DNA of 64,000 bases, taken from contig NZ_CP039435.1 in the NCBI RefSeq assembly GCF_005484585.1, positions 1,240,001 to 1,304,000 on the forward strand, read 5' to 3'. A program made the position numbers and the translations under genes. The DNA is from Brevundimonas sp. SGAir0440 (GTDB lineage Bacteria; Pseudomonadota; Alphaproteobacteria; Caulobacterales; Caulobacteraceae). Shown piece after piece: positions 62,410 through 64,000 of this stretch (within the stretch, counting starts at the first letter, position 1; every line of letters begins with the position of its first letter). The notes beneath the pieces are model-generated. The model ran no database searches. It was not told where the DNA came from and saw only the letters and a list, made by a program, of their open reading frames with translations.

Positions 62410-62540
62410 CCGTCATCCTCGGGCTTGACCCGAGGATCGAGGGTTCCGCTGAGCGGTGGTTCCGGTAGAAGCATGGCGTCAATGCGTCGCCTGTCGCGAT
62501 GCGGACAGTCCGATCCTCGGGTCAAGCCCGAGGATGACGG
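62410..62540. repeat. 131-base MITE/REP-like element with 30-base perfect inverted ends
   Basis: Left end 62410-62439 and right end 62511-62540 are exact reverse complements over 30 bases. Each end is itself a hairpin (ATCCTCGGG and CCCGAGGAT around five bases). 71 bases lie between. No coding region. It fills the gap between the GT9 gene and pyrC and ends 23 bases before the pyrC start. Confidence 0.8.
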
Positions 62541-62563
62541 AGTGAAAGAAAGGACGTCGCCCC

Positions 62564-63895
62564 ATGACCCAGACCTATGACCTGATCGTCCGTGGCGGCG
62601 AGGTGGCGAACCATGCGGGGCGGGGCATGGCGGATGTCGGGGTGATCGACGGCAAGATCGCCTTCATCGGCGACCTGAGCCAGGCCTCGGCGGGCGAGGT
62701 CTTCGACGCGACGGGTCTGACGGTCCTGCCCGGCGTGATCGACACCCAGGTCCATTTCCGCGAGCCGGGGCTGGAGTGGAAGGAAGATCTGGAGACGGGA
62801 AGCCGCGCGGCGGCCCTGGGCGGCGTCGTCGCCGTGTTCGAGATGCCGAACACCAACCCCAACACCACCGATCCCGACACCATGGCCGACAAGCTGGCGC
62901 GGGCGAAGGATCGGATGTGGACTGACCACGCCTTCTACGTCGGCGGCACGCATGAGAATGCGGACTATCTGGGCGAGCTGGAGCGGTTGCCGGGCTGCTG
63001 CGGGGTCAAGGTCTTCATGGGCGCCTCGACCGGGGACCTGCTGATCGCCGACGACGAGGGGGTGAGGAAGGTCCTGTCCAATGTACGCCGCCGCGCCACC
63101 TTCCACTCCGAGGACGAATACCGCCTGGTCGAGCGTCGCGGCCTGGCCCGCACCGGCGACTGGACCAGCCATCCCGAGGTGCGCGACGCCGAGAGCGCCA
63201 TCCGCTCCACCCGGCGCCTGGTCGGCCTGGCCAAGGAGACGGGCGCGCGCATCCACGTGCTGCACGTCACGACCCGGGAAGAGATGGAATATCTGCGCTT
63301 CCACAAGGATGTCGCCACCGTCGAGATCACGCCCCAGCACCTGACCCTGGTCGGACCGGAAGCCTATGAGCGGCTGGGCAGCTATGCCCAGATGAACCCG
63401 CCGATCCGGTCGCAGGAGCATGTGGACGCGCTGTGGCTGTGGGGGATGCAGCAGGGCGTGGCGGATGTGCTGGGCTCCGACCACGCGCCGCACACCAAGG
63501 AAGAAAAGGCCAAGCCCTATCCGGCCTCGCCGTCCGGCATGCCGGGGGTGCAGACGCTGGTGCCGCTGATGCTGACCCATGTCGCCAATGGACGGTTGAG
63601 CCTCGAGCGGTTCATCGACCTGACTTCGGCGGGGGCGCAGCGGGTGTTCGGCACGGCGAACAAGGGGCGGATGGCCGTCAGCTATGACGCCGACCTGACC
63701 ATCGTCGATCTGAAGGCAAAGAGAACAATTAGACACGACCAGCAGGCGACGCGCTGCGGCTGGACCCCGTTCGACGGGGTGGAGGCGACCGGCTGGCCGA
63801 TGGCGACCATCGTGCGCGGGCGGGTGGTGATGCAGGACGGCGAATTGATCGGATCGGCGCACGGGCGGCCGGTGCGCTTCATGGAGACGCTGTGA
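62564..63895 (+). CDS. pyrC: Dihydroorotase
   Basis: 443 aa amidohydrolase. GVIDTQVHFREPGLEWKEDLETGSRAA holds the metal-site entry (Gln 62 where many have His, then His 64), FEMPNTNP, VKVFMGASTG with the carboxylated-Lys region, HVLHVTT, and LGSDHAPHT with the catalytic Asp. It makes or opens dihydroorotate in pyrimidine synthesis. Gln at this place is normal in one dihydroorotase subgroup (from memory). AAAGGA precedes ATG. Allantoinase is a less likely reading. Confidence 0.9.
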   Translation: MTQTYDLIVRGGEVANHAGRGMADVGVIDGKIAFIGDLSQASAGEVFDATGLTVLPGVIDTQVHFREPGLEWKEDLETGSRAAALGGVVAVFEMPNTNPNTTDPDTMADKLARAKDRMWTDHAFYVGGTHENADYLGELERLPGCCGVKVFMGASTGDLLIADDEGVRKVLSNVRRRATFHSEDEYRLVERRGLARTGDWTSHPEVRDAESAIRSTRRLVGLAKETGARIHVLHVTTREEMEYLRFHKDVATVEITPQHLTLVGPEAYERLGSYAQMNPPIRSQEHVDALWLWGMQQGVADVLGSDHAPHTKEEKAKPYPASPSGMPGVQTLVPLMLTHVANGRLSLERFIDLTSAGAQRVFGTANKGRMAVSYDADLTIVDLKAKRTIRHDQQATRCGWTPFDGVEATGWPMATIVRGRVVMQDGELIGSAHGRPVRFMETL

Positions 63896-64000
63896 GGGAA
63901 AGGCTCGGCCTGATCGGTTTCGGCGCCTTTGGGCGGCTGACGGCGCGGCATCTGTCGGCCGGGTTCGATATCCTGGCGCATGATCCGGCGGCGAGCGATG
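63892..64000 (+). CDS. NAD-binding dehydrogenase, TyrA-like (start only)
   Basis: Only 36 codons are in the window. RLGLIGFGAFGRLTARHLSAGFDILAHDPAASD is a Rossmann fold start of the prephenate/arogenate dehydrogenase kind. The GTG at 63892 overlaps the pyrC stop as GTGA, so the genes are co-translated. Other NAD-binding families share this start, so the name is provisional. Confidence 0.6.
   Translation, partial: MRERLGLIGFGAFGRLTARHLSAGFDILAHDPAASD

Noticed and set aside
62740..62765. Gln 62 in place of the first metal-binding His of dihydroorotase
   Set aside because: I recall DxQVHFREPG as normal in one dihydroorotase subgroup, so it is not a loss of function.

Overview
The window is a GC-rich, densely packed bacterial chromosome segment. 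It almost certainly comes from Caulobacteraceae (Alphaproteobacteria), and Brevundimonas is my best guess. The evidence is the order fliF-fliG-flbE-fliN-flbD-flhA, the divergent pair fliL-fliM / flgF-flgG-flgA-flgH, a CtrA-type box (TTAA-N7-TTAAC) before fliF, a sigma54 promoter before flgF, promoters of the Caulobacter housekeeping type, and two promoters matching the alphaproteobacterial general-stress consensus GGAAC-N16-CGTT. I see no CRISPR array, prophage, transposase or rRNA; there is one tRNA, Leu(TAA).

Layout. 1-5092: end of a response regulator, ilvE, a nucleoside transporter, a thioesterase, a DUF3253 protein, a Fe-S uracil-DNA glycosylase and a lipoprotein hydrolase. 5089-13320: flagellar operon (MS ring, C ring, export gate, FlbD) with a class A beta-lactamase gene inserted between flbD and flhA. 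13346-17148: CHASE3 histidine kinase, single-domain receiver, receiver-HWE kinase, Nudix hydrolase and CsbD under a stress-sigma promoter. 17158-24350: secreted protein, CoxE-like VWA protein, GNAT, HDAC-like deacetylase, histidine phosphatase, then xseB-ispA-dxs (isoprenoid precursors). 24360-30835: LysR regulator divergent from the sulfate assimilation operon cysG-DUF2849-cysI-(DUF934+cysH fusion)-cysK. 30846-33624: DUF885 protein and two related small secreted proteins. 33767-40305: second flagellar locus with a divergent control region. 40402-44610: DUF3297, M28 peptidase, tRNA-Leu, SLC13-type permease and a lipoprotein.

44613-49464 is a tightly overlapped six-gene minus-strand operon: thermostable-hemolysin-family protein, AMP-dependent ligase, heme-oxygenase-like di-iron oxidase, SDR, TPR protein and ICMT-like methyltransferase. 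It reads as a small uncharacterised biosynthetic pathway acting on an acyl substrate and is the strongest candidate here for an undescribed system. It is divergent from a FecI-FecR-FecA-type iron signalling set (49586-53612), which faces a VIT1/CCC1 iron/manganese transporter.

54444-64000: orphan adenine DNA methyltransferase, a stress-promoter-driven small membrane protein, rnhB and tag, a 420-base non-coding stretch with palindromic repeats, an SDR, ygfZ, a hybrid kinase-like protein with no ATP-binding domain, a YkgJ-type Cys-cluster protein with a coupled small protein, a GT9 glycosyltransferase, a 131-base MITE-like inverted repeat, pyrC, and the start of a TyrA-like dehydrogenase.

Functions are assigned from motifs and remembered family knowledge. 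No database search was run, and promoter and operator calls are pattern matches only.
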